Positions 1-9,832 of a stretch of 14,652 nt of DNA are shown one piece after another. Both the position numbers and the translations under genes were made by a program. The notes under the pieces were generated by a model. That model made no database searches. It saw only the letters and a list, made by a program, of their open reading frames with translations, and was not told the DNA's origin. Every line of letters starts with the position of its first letter. The first letter of the stretch is position 1. The stretch comes from Acidobacteriota bacterium (GTDB lineage: Bacteria; Acidobacteriota; Blastocatellia; Pyrinomonadales; Pyrinomonadaceae), in NCBI GenBank assembly GCA_029777145.1, contig JAKOSS010000460.1:1-14652 (forward strand), written 5' to 3'.

Positions 1-1
1 G

Positions 2-1324
2 CCGTTCCACTGGTTCATCGGATTCGGGATCGCGTTTCTCGTCGCGCAGCTGCTGCTCATGACCGTGACCTACCTCGTCCTCAAGGGCGTCGGGATCTGG
101 GGCAACAACCAGCCCGTCGGTTGGGCGTTCCCGATCATCAACTTCGTTTGGTGGATCGGAATCGGTCACGCCGGAACGCTGATCTCGGCGATCTTGCTGC
201 TTCTGAACCAGAAATGGAGGACGTCGATCAACCGTTTCGCCGAAGCGATGACGCTGTTCGCGGTCGCCAACGCCGGTTTGTTCCCGCTGCTCCACACGGG
301 TCGTCCGTGGCTCGCATTCTGGATGCTGCCGTACCCGAACACGATGGGCATGTGGCAGAACTTCAGAAGCCCGCTGATCTGGGACGTTTTCGCGGTTTCG
401 ACTTACGCGACCGTCTCGGCGCTGTTCTGGTATGTCGGGCTGATCCCCGATTTCGCGACGCTCCGCGACCGCGCGAAGAACAAGTATTTCCGGTTCGTTT
501 ACGCCGCCCTGTCTTGGGGTTGGCGCGGTTCGGCGCGGCATTGGCACCGGTACGAGATCGCGTATCTGCTGCTCGCCGGCCTTTCGACGCCGCTCGTGCT
601 TTCCGTCCACTCGATCGTTTCGTTCGACTTCTCGGTTTCGCAGGTTCCGGGCTGGCACGCGACGATCTTTCCGCCGTACTTCGTTGCCGGCGCCATTTTC
701 GCCGGATTCGCGATGGTGCTGATTCTCTGCATCCCGCTCCGTGTCCTTTACAACATGAAGGACCTGATCACCGACACGCACCTGATCTACATGGGCAAGG
801 TCATGCTCGCGACCGGTCTGATCGTCGTTTACGGTTACGGAATGGAAGCATTCTTCGGATGGTACAGCCGCGCGCAGTATGAATTGTTCATGATCCAGAA
901 CCGGATCTGGGACGGCCCCTACTGGTGGTCGTACTGGATGCTGATCTTCTGCAACGGCGCGTCGATCCAGCTTCTTTGGTTCAAACGTTTCCGCGAGAGC
1001 CCGGTCTGGCTGTTCATCATCTCGGTGATCGTCTCGATCGGTATGTGGCTCGAGCGTTTCGTCATCATCATTACGAGTCTGCACCGCGACTTCCTGCCGT
1101 CGTCGTGGGGCATGTTCTCGCCGACGGTCTTCGATATTACGATGTTCGTCGGAACACTCGGATTCTTCTTCTCGCTGATCTATCTCTTCGTCCGCTTCGT
1201 GCCGATCATCTCGATCTTCGAGGTCCGCACGCTTCTGCCGGATGCCAACGTGCACGGGCATCATCAGGACTTTGAAGAAATCGTCAACGAGGTCGAACAC
1301 GAGGACATTGACAAGCAGGGATAA
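2..1324 (+). CDS. actC: Alternative complex III quinol-oxidising membrane subunit ActC (NrfD/PsrC family), 5'-partial
   Basis: The frame is open from base 2, so the gene starts upstream of the window; the ATG at 59 is internal. 440 residues are visible. The protein is a multi-span membrane subunit with the ActC-style segment NFVWWIGIGHAGTLISA in the first third, followed by a loop ending LLHTGRPW. Several further hydrophobic helices and a charged His/Glu-rich cytoplasmic tail follow. ActC is the NrfD-like subunit of alternative complex III, a cytochrome bc1 substitute that oxidises quinol and reduces cytochrome c; it is thought to carry a quinol site and proton path. It is followed by actD, actE and actF, the canonical order. 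actA and actB are expected just upstream. Family assignment is from recognised sequence pattern and context. Confidence 0.93.
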   Translation, partial: PFHWFIGFGIAFLVAQLLLMTVTYLVLKGVGIWGNNQPVGWAFPIINFVWWIGIGHAGTLISAILLLLNQKWRTSINRFAEAMTLFAVANAGLFPLLHTGRPWLAFWMLPYPNTMGMWQNFRSPLIWDVFAVSTYATVSALFWYVGLIPDFATLRDRAKNKYFRFVYAALSWGWRGSARHWHRYEIAYLLLAGLSTPLVLSVHSIVSFDFSVSQVPGWHATIFPPYFVAGAIFAGFAMVLILCIPLRVLYNMKDLITDTHLIYMGKVMLATGLIVVYGYGMEAFFGWYSRAQYELFMIQNRIWDGPYWWSYWMLIFCNGASIQLLWFKRFRESPVWLFIISVIVSIGMWLERFVIIITSLHRDFLPSSWGMFSPTVFDITMFVGTLGFFFSLIYLFVRFVPIISIFEVRTLLPDANVHGHHQDFEEIVNEVEHEDIDKQG

Positions 1325-1328
1325 AGGG

Positions 1329-1421
1329 GTTGTTTGCAGCCGGGGATTACGCCCGCGGCCGGACGTGAGGCAACTCACCCATGCCGTGTGCAGCCGCCAG
1401 CGCATCCCGGATGCAAACAAC
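1329..1421. repeat. GC-rich imperfect palindrome (REP-like) between actC and actD
   Basis: The arms GTTGTTTGCA (1329-1338) and TGCAAACAAC (1412-1421) are perfect reverse complements. Pairing extends inward with small mismatches (GCCGGGGAT at 1339-1347 against ATCCCGG at 1404-1410), and GCGGC at 1355-1359 can pair with GCCGC at 1393-1397. Near the apex, GTGAG-GCAA-CTCAC (1365-1378) is a stem with a GNRA-type tetraloop sequence. The whole could fold as one roughly 93-nt hairpin in the polycistronic mRNA. It begins 4 nt after the actC stop. It may be a REP/BIME-like element or a structured RNA; sequence alone cannot decide. Confidence 0.6.
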
Positions 1422-1468
1422 GTGTAGAGACCGGGTAAGTGGCCGCAGGCCCCGGCAATGACATTGTT

Positions 1469-2002
1469 ATGGATAACAAAATTTACGGATTGATGGCCGA
1501 ATTCGACTCGCCGACAGAGCTGGTCGATGCCGCGCGCAAAGTGCGCGACGCGGGCTACCGCAAGACCGACGCGTTCACGCCGTTTCCGCTTCACGAGATC
1601 GACGAAGCGCTCGGGATCCGGCGCAGCATTTTGCCGTATCTCGTCTTCGGCGGCGGTATCCTCGGCTGCCTCGCGGGACTCGGACTGCAGTTCTACACGC
1701 ACGTCATCGAGTACCCGATCAACGTCGGCGGCCGTCCGCATTTCAGTTTGCCGGCCTTCATTCCGCCGTCGTACGAGATGACGATCCTGTTCGCGGCATT
1801 CACCGCGGTCTTCGGGATGCTGTTCCTGAACGGGCTTCCGTCGCCGTACCATCCGGTCTTCAACGTCGAACGGTTTTCGTTGGCGATGCGCGAAAAGTTC
1901 TTCCTGCTGATCGAAAGCGAAGACGACAAGTTCGACTACGAAGGAACGAAGGATTTCATGAAAGGTCTGAATCCGCAGGAGGTGTTCGATGTCAATGACT
2001 AA
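1469..2002 (+). CDS. actD: Alternative complex III membrane subunit ActD (DUF3341)
   Basis: 177 residues from the ATG at 1469, chosen because the protein then begins MDNKIYGLMAEFDSP, the usual ActD opening; a GTG at 1439 in the same frame would add ten residues with no family resemblance. An N-terminal soluble domain (about 1-50, with TPFPLHEIDEALG) precedes two membrane helices (about residues 54-75 and 101-122) separated by a loop rich in Pro and aromatics. A short acidic cytoplasmic tail follows. ActD is a small structural subunit of alternative complex III that packs beside the NrfD-like subunits; no cofactor is known. No strong ribosome site is seen before the start. It overlaps actE by 14 nt, suggesting translational coupling. 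Confidence 0.92.
   Translation: MDNKIYGLMAEFDSPTELVDAARKVRDAGYRKTDAFTPFPLHEIDEALGIRRSILPYLVFGGGILGCLAGLGLQFYTHVIEYPINVGGRPHFSLPAFIPPSYEMTILFAAFTAVFGMLFLNGLPSPYHPVFNVERFSLAMREKFFLLIESEDDKFDYEGTKDFMKGLNPQEVFDVND
1977..1984 (+). promoter_or_regulatory. Strong Shine-Dalgarno for actE
   Basis: AGGAGGTG lies inside the end of actD. There are 6 nt between AGGAGG and the ATG at 1989. This decides the actE start in favour of 1989 over the in-frame ATGs at 1995 and 2028. Confidence 0.75.
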
Positions 2003-2711
2003 CCCTGCGAATGCAAAAGGCAAGAATATGAGATTTCTTCTGTTTTCCTTTTTGCTTTTAACTTTTGCCTTTGGAACGGCCTGCCGCTACGACATGCAGG
2101 ATCAGCCGCGCTACAAGGCGTACAAACATAGCGACTTCTTTGCCGACGGCCGGGCGTCGAGGGATTTTCCCGCCGGAACCGTCGCGCGCGGCAATCTGCG
2201 CAGCGACCATGCGCTTTACACCGGTAAAAAAGAGAACGTCGATCTTAACGCGCCGGTGACGACCACCACGGACGCCACGGGCAACACGCTCGTGACCAGC
2301 TTTCCGAACGACATCGAGGAGTTTCCGCTCCCGGTGACAAAGGAGATGCTCGATCGGGGACAGCAGCGTTTCAACGTTTTCTGCAGCGTATGTCACGGAC
2401 CGCTCGGGAACGGAGACGGCATGGTCGTCCGCCGCGGATTTCCGAAGCCGCCGACCTATCATGACGACCGACTTCGCAACGCTCCGGTCGGACATTTCTT
2501 CGACGTCATCACGAACGGCCAGGGCCGGATGTCGTCGTACGCGTCGCAGGTTCCGGTCGCCGATCGCTGGGCGATCGTGATGTATATCCGGGCATTGCAG
2601 CGCAGTCAAAATCCGAAGGAAATCAATCCGCTCGCTCCGAAGGAGTCGACAACCGAAACGCCAAAACCGGCTGAATCGCCGAAGGCGTCGACCGAAGGAG
2701 GGGCAAAGTAA
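1989..2711 (+). CDS. actE: Alternative complex III monohaem cytochrome c subunit ActE, probable lipoprotein
   Basis: 240 residues. The N-terminus has a basic start, a hydrophobic core (residues 15-28) and a Cys at 32 (FGTAC), which fits a lipoprotein signal although the lipobox is not ideal. A single haem c motif CSVCH lies at 132-136, and Met181 (in GRMSSYA) is the likely sixth ligand, giving a standard class I cytochrome c fold. The C-terminus is a Pro/Lys/Glu-rich low-complexity tail. ActE carries electrons from the ActA/ActB haems toward the terminal oxidase on the periplasmic face. The start at 1989 has a strong ribosome site, but a start at 2028 (MRFLLF) would give a more typical signal length. 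The stop lies 2 nt before actF. Confidence 0.92.
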   Translation: MSMTNPANAKGKNMRFLLFSFLLLTFAFGTACRYDMQDQPRYKAYKHSDFFADGRASRDFPAGTVARGNLRSDHALYTGKKENVDLNAPVTTTTDATGNTLVTSFPNDIEEFPLPVTKEMLDRGQQRFNVFCSVCHGPLGNGDGMVVRRGFPKPPTYHDDRLRNAPVGHFFDVITNGQGRMSSYASQVPVADRWAIVMYIRALQRSQNPKEINPLAPKESTTETPKPAESPKASTEGGAK

Positions 2712-2713
2712 TT

Positions 2714-3922
2714 ATGTCCGGTTCTAACTATCAGGCTCCGGCCGATCTCAGCCGTTTTCGAAACATCTCGCTTGGTGCCGGGATTCTCGCGGTCGTGCTT
2801 CTGGTTGTCATGGCGGTCTCGCCGGAGAACCGTGAACAGGCGCTGCGTTCGTGGCTGCTCGGCTTCAACTTCTGGGGCGGCATCGCGATCGGCTGTCTCG
2901 GCGTGACGATGCTCCAGTATGTCACCGGCGGTGCTTGGGCGGTCGTCATCCGCCGCACGGTCGAGGCCGGTTCGCGCACGCTGCCGCTCGTCACGATCCT
3001 CGTGATCCCGATCCTGGTTTTCCTCGGATCGCTTTACGAATGGCATCACCTTTACGGGACCGACAAGATCGTCACCGAACGCGGTTGGTTCCAGACCGGC
3101 GCCGGATTCATCACGCGGACGATCATCTATTTCGTCATCTTCAACGTCATGCAGGTTGTGCTGAACCGCTGGTCGGCGGCGCAGGACCAAACGACGAGTT
3201 ATGAAGATTCGGCGAAGTTCCTCGGCTCGGCGACGGCATTTTCGGGACCGGGGATCGTGATCTTCGCGCTGACCGTATCGTTCGCCGCGATCGACTGGAC
3301 GATGTCGCTCGATCCGCATTGGTTCTCGACGATCTGGGGATTCCTGTACATCGCCGGTTGGGCGCTGAGTTGCTTCTGTTTCGCGGTCGTCATCCTTGCG
3401 TATCTGTCCGACAAGGAACCGATGAAGAGCGTGCTCGGACGCCGCCATTTCCATGACATCGGCAAGCTGATGCTCGCGCTCGTCATGGTTTGGACGTATT
3501 TCAATCTTTCGCAGTTCCTGATCATCTGGTCGGGCAACATTCCGGAAGAGACGCCGTGGTATCTGGACCGCATGAAGAACGGCTGGGGAGTCGTCGGGTT
3601 CCTGCTGATCCTGTTCCACTTCGCGTTCCCGTTCATCATCCTGCTGTCGCGCGACGTCAAACGCAACGCCCGCTGGCTGGCGATCATGGCGGTTTTCATC
3701 CTCGTGATGCGCGCGATCGACATGTTGTACCACATCGGGCCGAGCCCGTTGGTCGACGGTTCGAAGCTTGGTTTCCAGATCAGCTGGATGGATTTTGCGG
3801 CGCTGATCGGAATCGGCGGATTCTGGCTCTGGGCGTTTTTCTCGGAATTGATGAAACGCCCGCTGGTACCGGTGATGGATCCGTTCCTCGAGAACGCGAT
3901 CGAGCACGGGAAAGGACATTAG
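2714..3922 (+). CDS. actF: Alternative complex III membrane subunit ActF (NrfD-like)
   Basis: 402 residues, about ten transmembrane helices. It is the second NrfD-like membrane subunit of alternative complex III, paralogous to ActC. Recognisable ActF features are LYEWHH early, the segment AAIDWTMSLDPHWFSTIW in the middle, and WTYFNLSQFLIIWSGN followed by an acidic Pro-Glu-Glu loop. The short C-terminal tail is His/Lys-rich. An AGGAGGGG ribosome site overlaps the end of actE about 10 nt before the ATG. In the complex it sits opposite ActC and is thought to contribute a proton path rather than the main quinol site. After it the compact operon is interrupted by a 109-nt palindromic spacer. Confidence 0.93.
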   Translation: MSGSNYQAPADLSRFRNISLGAGILAVVLLVVMAVSPENREQALRSWLLGFNFWGGIAIGCLGVTMLQYVTGGAWAVVIRRTVEAGSRTLPLVTILVIPILVFLGSLYEWHHLYGTDKIVTERGWFQTGAGFITRTIIYFVIFNVMQVVLNRWSAAQDQTTSYEDSAKFLGSATAFSGPGIVIFALTVSFAAIDWTMSLDPHWFSTIWGFLYIAGWALSCFCFAVVILAYLSDKEPMKSVLGRRHFHDIGKLMLALVMVWTYFNLSQFLIIWSGNIPEETPWYLDRMKNGWGVVGFLLILFHFAFPFIILLSRDVKRNARWLAIMAVFILVMRAIDMLYHIGPSPLVDGSKLGFQISWMDFAALIGIGGFWLWAFFSELMKRPLVPVMDPFLENAIEHGKGH

Positions 3923-4020
3923 GATTTTAGATTTGGGATTGCGGATTTTGGATTGAAGGAATTGTCGACAGCTTTGGATTCAGTTTGAATCCAAAATCCA
4001 AAATCGAAAATCCAAAATCC
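3923..4020. repeat. Heptad-repeat palindrome (GGATTTT / AAAATCC) between actF and the next gene
   Basis: Immediately after the actF stop come copies of a GGATTTT-type unit. GGATTTTGGATT (3943-3954) has perfect reverse complements AATCCAAAATCC at 3988-3999 and again at 4009-4020, with a unique core between. The stretch is A+T-rich, unlike the flanking genes, and can form a long hairpin. The same unit fills the spacer at 11601-11669. Its last arm ends 11 nt before the ATG at 4032. Confidence 0.8.
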
Positions 4021-4031
4021 AAAATGTGATT

Positions 4032-4574
4032 ATGGCTAAGCACGAAAAGACTGTTGTCGAGTTGAACAAGGCATACGAAGAGAACGAGATCGGCATGCGC
4101 CAGATCCTCTACTTCTCGGGTGGCCTGTTCCTGCTGATCGTTGTGACATTCGGCTTGATGTGGATCCTGCTGCTCGTGATGGAGGATCAGAAAGCCGAGG
4201 ACGACGCGGCGGCACGCAATCCGGTGGCGCTGAAGAAGGAAGAACGCCTTCCGTCGGAGCCGCGGCTCCAGGCCGCACCCGGATTCGGGGTCGACGGTCC
4301 GAACGGCCGCATCAATCTCGAATTGAAGGCACCGCAATCCGAGTACCGTGAACTCAAGAAGATCTGGGACAAGGAACTGGCGGAGGGCCAGAAGATCGCG
4401 AAGGACGGCAAGATGACCGTCGTCATGCTTCCGATCGAAGAGGCAAAGAAAGAGGTTCTTTCAGAGAACTTGAAGGCCCGCAGCGGCGAGGCGGCCGAGA
4501 AGACGCTCGAGGAGACCCGGACGTTCATTTCCGGCTCCAGCGCCGGCCGCATGCGGTCTGACCGGATCAGATAG
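4032..4574 (+). CDS. Single-span membrane protein of the act-cox operon (EPRLQ-type, unknown function)
   Basis: 180 residues from the ATG at 4032; a GTG at 4026 would add only two residues. A charged N-terminal segment is followed by one transmembrane helix (about 24-49) and a soluble tail rich in charged residues. The tail holds EPRLQ at 76-80, then PQSEYRELKKIWDKEL around 101-116 and MLPIEEAKKEVL around 132-143. This pattern resembles a small protein often found beside SCO/cox genes in Acidobacteriota (EPRLQ, then a helix, then an IPI-D/E-A helix). The resemblance is from memory of the family, not a search. By position it may be an accessory or assembly subunit of the ACIII-oxidase complex. 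It has no haem or metal motif. No clear Shine-Dalgarno is present; the palindromic repeat abuts the start. Confidence 0.75.
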   Translation: MAKHEKTVVELNKAYEENEIGMRQILYFSGGLFLLIVVTFGLMWILLLVMEDQKAEDDAAARNPVALKKEERLPSEPRLQAAPGFGVDGPNGRINLELKAPQSEYRELKKIWDKELAEGQKIAKDGKMTVVMLPIEEAKKEVLSENLKARSGEAAEKTLEETRTFISGSSAGRMRSDRIR

Positions 4575-4589
4575 ATCCGAGGTGGTTAT

Positions 4590-5531
4590 ATGAAAAAAAG
4601 TTCGGCAATTCATGCGGTTTTGAAGCTGAAACTTTTTGCAGTTTTAGTTTTACTTTTGATCTTTACAAACGCTTCGGCGCAGCGGGTCGAGCACTACAAC
4701 TCGCCGCTTTATTCGCCGAAGACATACGATCCGAACGACAATGTCACGAGCAACGGCTTGCCGCCGACGCTCAAGAGTGTCGGGATCGAACAGAAACTCA
4801 ACGAGCAGCTTCCGCTGGACGCCGTCTTCAAGAACGAGGACGGCCGCGAGGTCAAGCTCGGCGAGTATTTCGGGAAGGGGCGGCCGGTTGTTCTGGCGCT
4901 TGTTTACTACGAGTGCCCGATGCTCTGCAACGAGGTGCTCAACGGCCTGACCGGGTCGCTCAAGAGTCTTTCGCTCGACGCCGGTAAGGACTTCGATGTC
5001 GTCGCGATCAGCTTTGACGCGACCGAGAACGACAAGCCGGAACTGGCGAAGAACAAGCGGGATAGTTATTTGAAGCGTTACGATCGGACCGGAGCCGAGA
5101 ACGGCTGGCATTTTCTGACCGGAACGCAACCTGAGATCGACAAGGTCACGAAGGCCGCCGGCTTCAATTACGTCTGGGACGAGGAATCGAAGCAGTTCGC
5201 GCACGCCAGCGCCATCATGATCGTGACGCCCGAAGGCCGTATGTCCCGATATTTGTACGGGATCGATTACGCGCCGAAGGACGTCAAATTCGCGCTCATG
5301 GAGTCGGCCGAGAACAAGATCGGAAATCCGGCCGAGCAGTTGCTCCTCTATTGCTTTCACTACGATCCGGCGACCGGCAAATACGGCCTGGCGGTTCTCA
5401 GGGTGATGCGGCTGGCAGGGATCGTGACGCTGGTCGGACTCGGCGCGATGATCTTTGTGTTTTGGAAGCGCAACAAATCGAAGAAGGAGTTGGACGGTGA
5501 AGCGGACGACGACGCCCGGACAACGGACTAA
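4590..5531 (+). CDS. SCO1/SenC-family copper chaperone for cytochrome oxidase CuA
   Basis: 313 residues. A Sec signal peptide ends at ASA-Q (cleavage after residue 30). A thioredoxin-like SCO domain follows, with the copper-binding CPMLC at 109-113 and the third ligand His205 (in FAHAS). A membrane helix (about 272-292) and a charged tail lie at the C-terminus, so the mature protein is probably anchored in the inner membrane by its C-terminal end. SCO proteins deliver copper to, or reduce, the CuA site of oxidase subunit II, which is encoded next (coxB, 9 nt downstream). The ribosome site GAGGTGG (4579-4585) supports the start. SCO proteins more often have an N-terminal anchor, so the C-terminal helix is a variant form. 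Confidence 0.92.
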   Translation: MKKSSAIHAVLKLKLFAVLVLLLIFTNASAQRVEHYNSPLYSPKTYDPNDNVTSNGLPPTLKSVGIEQKLNEQLPLDAVFKNEDGREVKLGEYFGKGRPVVLALVYYECPMLCNEVLNGLTGSLKSLSLDAGKDFDVVAISFDATENDKPELAKNKRDSYLKRYDRTGAENGWHFLTGTQPEIDKVTKAAGFNYVWDEESKQFAHASAIMIVTPEGRMSRYLYGIDYAPKDVKFALMESAENKIGNPAEQLLLYCFHYDPATGKYGLAVLRVMRLAGIVTLVGLGAMIFVFWKRNKSKKELDGEADDDARTTD

Positions 5532-5540
5532 TAAGTAAAT

Positions 5541-6578
5541 ATGCAAAGCAATTCGTGGGTACCACTTTTTCCGGATCAGGCATCAAGCTTCGCTTGGCAG
5601 ATTGATTATCTGTATTTCTACCTGATCCTGATCAGCATCGTGTTCGCGATCCCGATCGTCGCCGCGATCTTCTTCTTCGCGATCAAGTATCGTGAAAAGG
5701 AGAAGTTTGCGACGCCCGAAGAGATTCACGGTTCGACAACGCTTGAAATCGCGTGGTCGATCATTCCGTTCATCCTTTCGATGACGATCTTTCTCGGCGG
5801 TGCGATCGTTTACTTCCATCAGTATCGTCCCCCGGAAAACGCGATGGAGATCTACGTGGTCGGCAAACAGTGGATGTGGAAGTTCCAGCACGGGACCGGG
5901 CAGCGCGAGATCAACGAGCTGCACGTTCCGAAGGGCGTCAACATTAAGCTGACCATGACCACCGAAGACGTTCTCCACGATGTCTTCATTCCGGCATTCC
6001 GGACGAAGGCCGACGTCGTTCCCGGCCGCTACACGACGCTTTGGTTCAACGCGACCGAAGTCGGGAAGTACCATCTCTACTGCGCCGAATACTGCGGACT
6101 GAACCATTCCGGAATGGGCGGATGGGTTTACGTCATGGAACCCAAAGACTTTGAGAACTGGCTTGCGGGCGGCGGAACCGGACAGACTCCGACCGAGATC
6201 GGCAAGGACCTGTTCATGAACAAACTCGGTTGCGCCTCGTGCCATGCGGGCGGGCAGAACCAGCGCGGAGCGAAACTCGAAGGAATCTTCGGGACCGAGG
6301 TCAAATTTGTCGGCGGTGGTTCGGCTAAGGTCAATGAGGAGTACATCCGGAACTCGATCCTGAACCCGTCGAGCCAGGTCGTCGAGGGCTTCCAGCCGAT
6401 CATGCCTTCCTTCAAGGGACAGGTGACCGAAGAGCAGCTTCTGGCGCTCGTCGCATACATCAAGTCGCTGAGCCCGAACACGGCAACGACAGGCACAACG
6501 TCAACCCCCGCGCCGAGTACGCCGGCGGCGAACGCAAACACGGCAACCAAATCAGCTGCGGCAAACAGCAACAAGTAG
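5541..6578 (+). CDS. coxB: Cytochrome c oxidase subunit II with fused cytochrome c domain (caa3 type)
   Basis: 345 residues. Two transmembrane helices (about 24-48 and 70-92) are followed by a periplasmic cupredoxin domain with a complete CuA site: His146, then C181-A-E183-Y-C185, His189 and Met192. A short Gly-rich linker leads to a C-terminal class I cytochrome c domain with CASCH at 231-235 and probable axial Met288 (in PIMPSF). The tail is Thr/Ala/Asn low-complexity. The fusion defines a caa3 oxidase: the haem c accepts electrons from alternative complex III or a soluble carrier and passes them to CuA. It sits between the SCO gene and coxA (13 nt downstream). All expected ligands are present. 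Confidence 0.96.
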   Translation: MQSNSWVPLFPDQASSFAWQIDYLYFYLILISIVFAIPIVAAIFFFAIKYREKEKFATPEEIHGSTTLEIAWSIIPFILSMTIFLGGAIVYFHQYRPPENAMEIYVVGKQWMWKFQHGTGQREINELHVPKGVNIKLTMTTEDVLHDVFIPAFRTKADVVPGRYTTLWFNATEVGKYHLYCAEYCGLNHSGMGGWVYVMEPKDFENWLAGGGTGQTPTEIGKDLFMNKLGCASCHAGGQNQRGAKLEGIFGTEVKFVGGGSAKVNEEYIRNSILNPSSQVVEGFQPIMPSFKGQVTEEQLLALVAYIKSLSPNTATTGTTSTPAPSTPAANANTATKSAAANSNK

Positions 6579-6591
6579 GTGAGATAGAATT

Positions 6592-8256
<1,665 letters not shown>

Positions 8257-8370
8257 TAGCATTTGCGAATGCCGATTTGCGATTGGTCGTCTCCGACCGG
8301 CAGATTCAGATCGACAAAGCATTCGGCGATTGAAAATCGAAATTTGCAAATCGCAAATCGAAAATAACTT
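8257..8370. repeat. GATTTGCG-type palindromic spacer between coxA and coxC
   Basis: CGATTTGCGATT (8273-8284) is a perfect inverted match to AATCGCAAATCG (8349-8360). Just inside the left arm, GGTCG-TCTC-CGACC (8285-8298) is a smaller hairpin. Additional GAATGCC/GGCATTC-like fragments lie at 8267-8273 and 8320-8327. The right arm ends 10 nt before the coxC ATG at 8371. The sequence differs from the GGATTTT family but has the same layout. No coding potential is seen. Confidence 0.75.
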
Positions 8371-9308
<938 letters not shown>

Positions 9309-9309
<1 letters not shown>

Positions 9310-9635
9310 TGTCGGAACATCATTCTGAGAACGAACACATCGGAATTCTCGGTTATTTCGGGGTCTTTGGAATCCTCGTCGTCGGGACGATCGTGACATA
9401 TCTTGTCGCGCTGACCGACCTCGATTCGAAGTTCTTCCCGGGTGCGAACACGCTCGTCGCGCTCGCGATCGCGTTCACGAAGATGACGTTCGTCGTCCTC
9501 TTCTTCATGCACGTCCGCTGGCAGACGCGATTGGTCTGGATCTCGGCCGTTGCCGGGTTCTTCTGGATGGCGATCATGTTCGCCTATACGATGCAGGATT
9601 ACCTGACGCGCGGAACCGGATATTTCACTCCGTAA
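9309..9635 (+). CDS. coxD: Cytochrome c oxidase subunit IV (small caa3 oxidase subunit)
   Basis: 108 residues from the ATG in the TAATG overlap with coxC. A His/Glu-rich N-terminus is followed by three hydrophobic segments (about 13-32, 44-66 and 74-97). The middle one ends FTKMTFVVLFFMHVRW, the hallmark of prokaryotic subunit IV (COX4_pro family). The role is structural, helping to stabilise the subunit I/III core in the inner membrane. Position as last gene of the oxidase cluster and tight coupling to coxC agree with this. An intrinsic terminator follows 40 nt after the stop. Confidence 0.9.
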
Positions 9636-9674
9636 ACGACGGCGCCGACCGCGCAGGAATACTATTCAAAGTTC

Positions 9675-9717
9675 GCGGCATTGAAAGGCAAAACGGCCTT
9701 TCGTGCCGCGTCTTTTT
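9675..9717 (+). terminator. Intrinsic terminator ending the act-cox operon
   Basis: GCGGCA...AAAGGC (9675-9689) pairs with GCCTTTCGTGCCGC (9696-9709) with one small internal mismatch, around a 6-nt loop. It is followed by TCTTTTT (9711-9717). Stem, loop size and T-run all fit a Rho-independent terminator after coxD. Confidence 0.85.
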
Positions 9718-9722
9718 ACTGG

Positions 9723-9753
9723 TTAGACGAATTGAAATCCGCCGTGATATGAT
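9723..9753 (+). promoter_or_regulatory. Possible promoter for the lipoprotein/ABC cluster
   Basis: TTAGAC (9723-9728) and TATGAT (9748-9753) are separated by 19 nt, just after the terminator and 80 nt before the next start. The -10 is good, the -35 and spacing are poor, so this is tentative. A new transcription start is expected here because the upstream operon terminates. Confidence 0.3.
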
Positions 9754-9832
9754 TTTTGCTTTGCATACGCGGCGCGCTTTTTTTGTGAGAGATTCCAGAC
9801 AACATAGCCGAGCAGTCGGACATCAATACGGA

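Noticed and set aside
2606..3919. 437-codon open frame on the minus strand opposite actF
   Set aside because: Its translation is Arg/Asp/Glu/His-rich with no fold-like pattern, typical of the antisense of a G+C-rich membrane protein gene; actF is unmistakable on the plus strand.
3923..4020. CRISPR-like array from the repeated AATCCAAAATCC units
   Set aside because: Repeats are 7-12 nt with no regular spacers and are arranged as inverted arms; no cas genes are present.
4650..6245. Minus-strand frames opposite the SCO gene and coxB
   Set aside because: Shadow frames of well-supported genes; sequence shows no motifs or hydrophobic pattern of its own.
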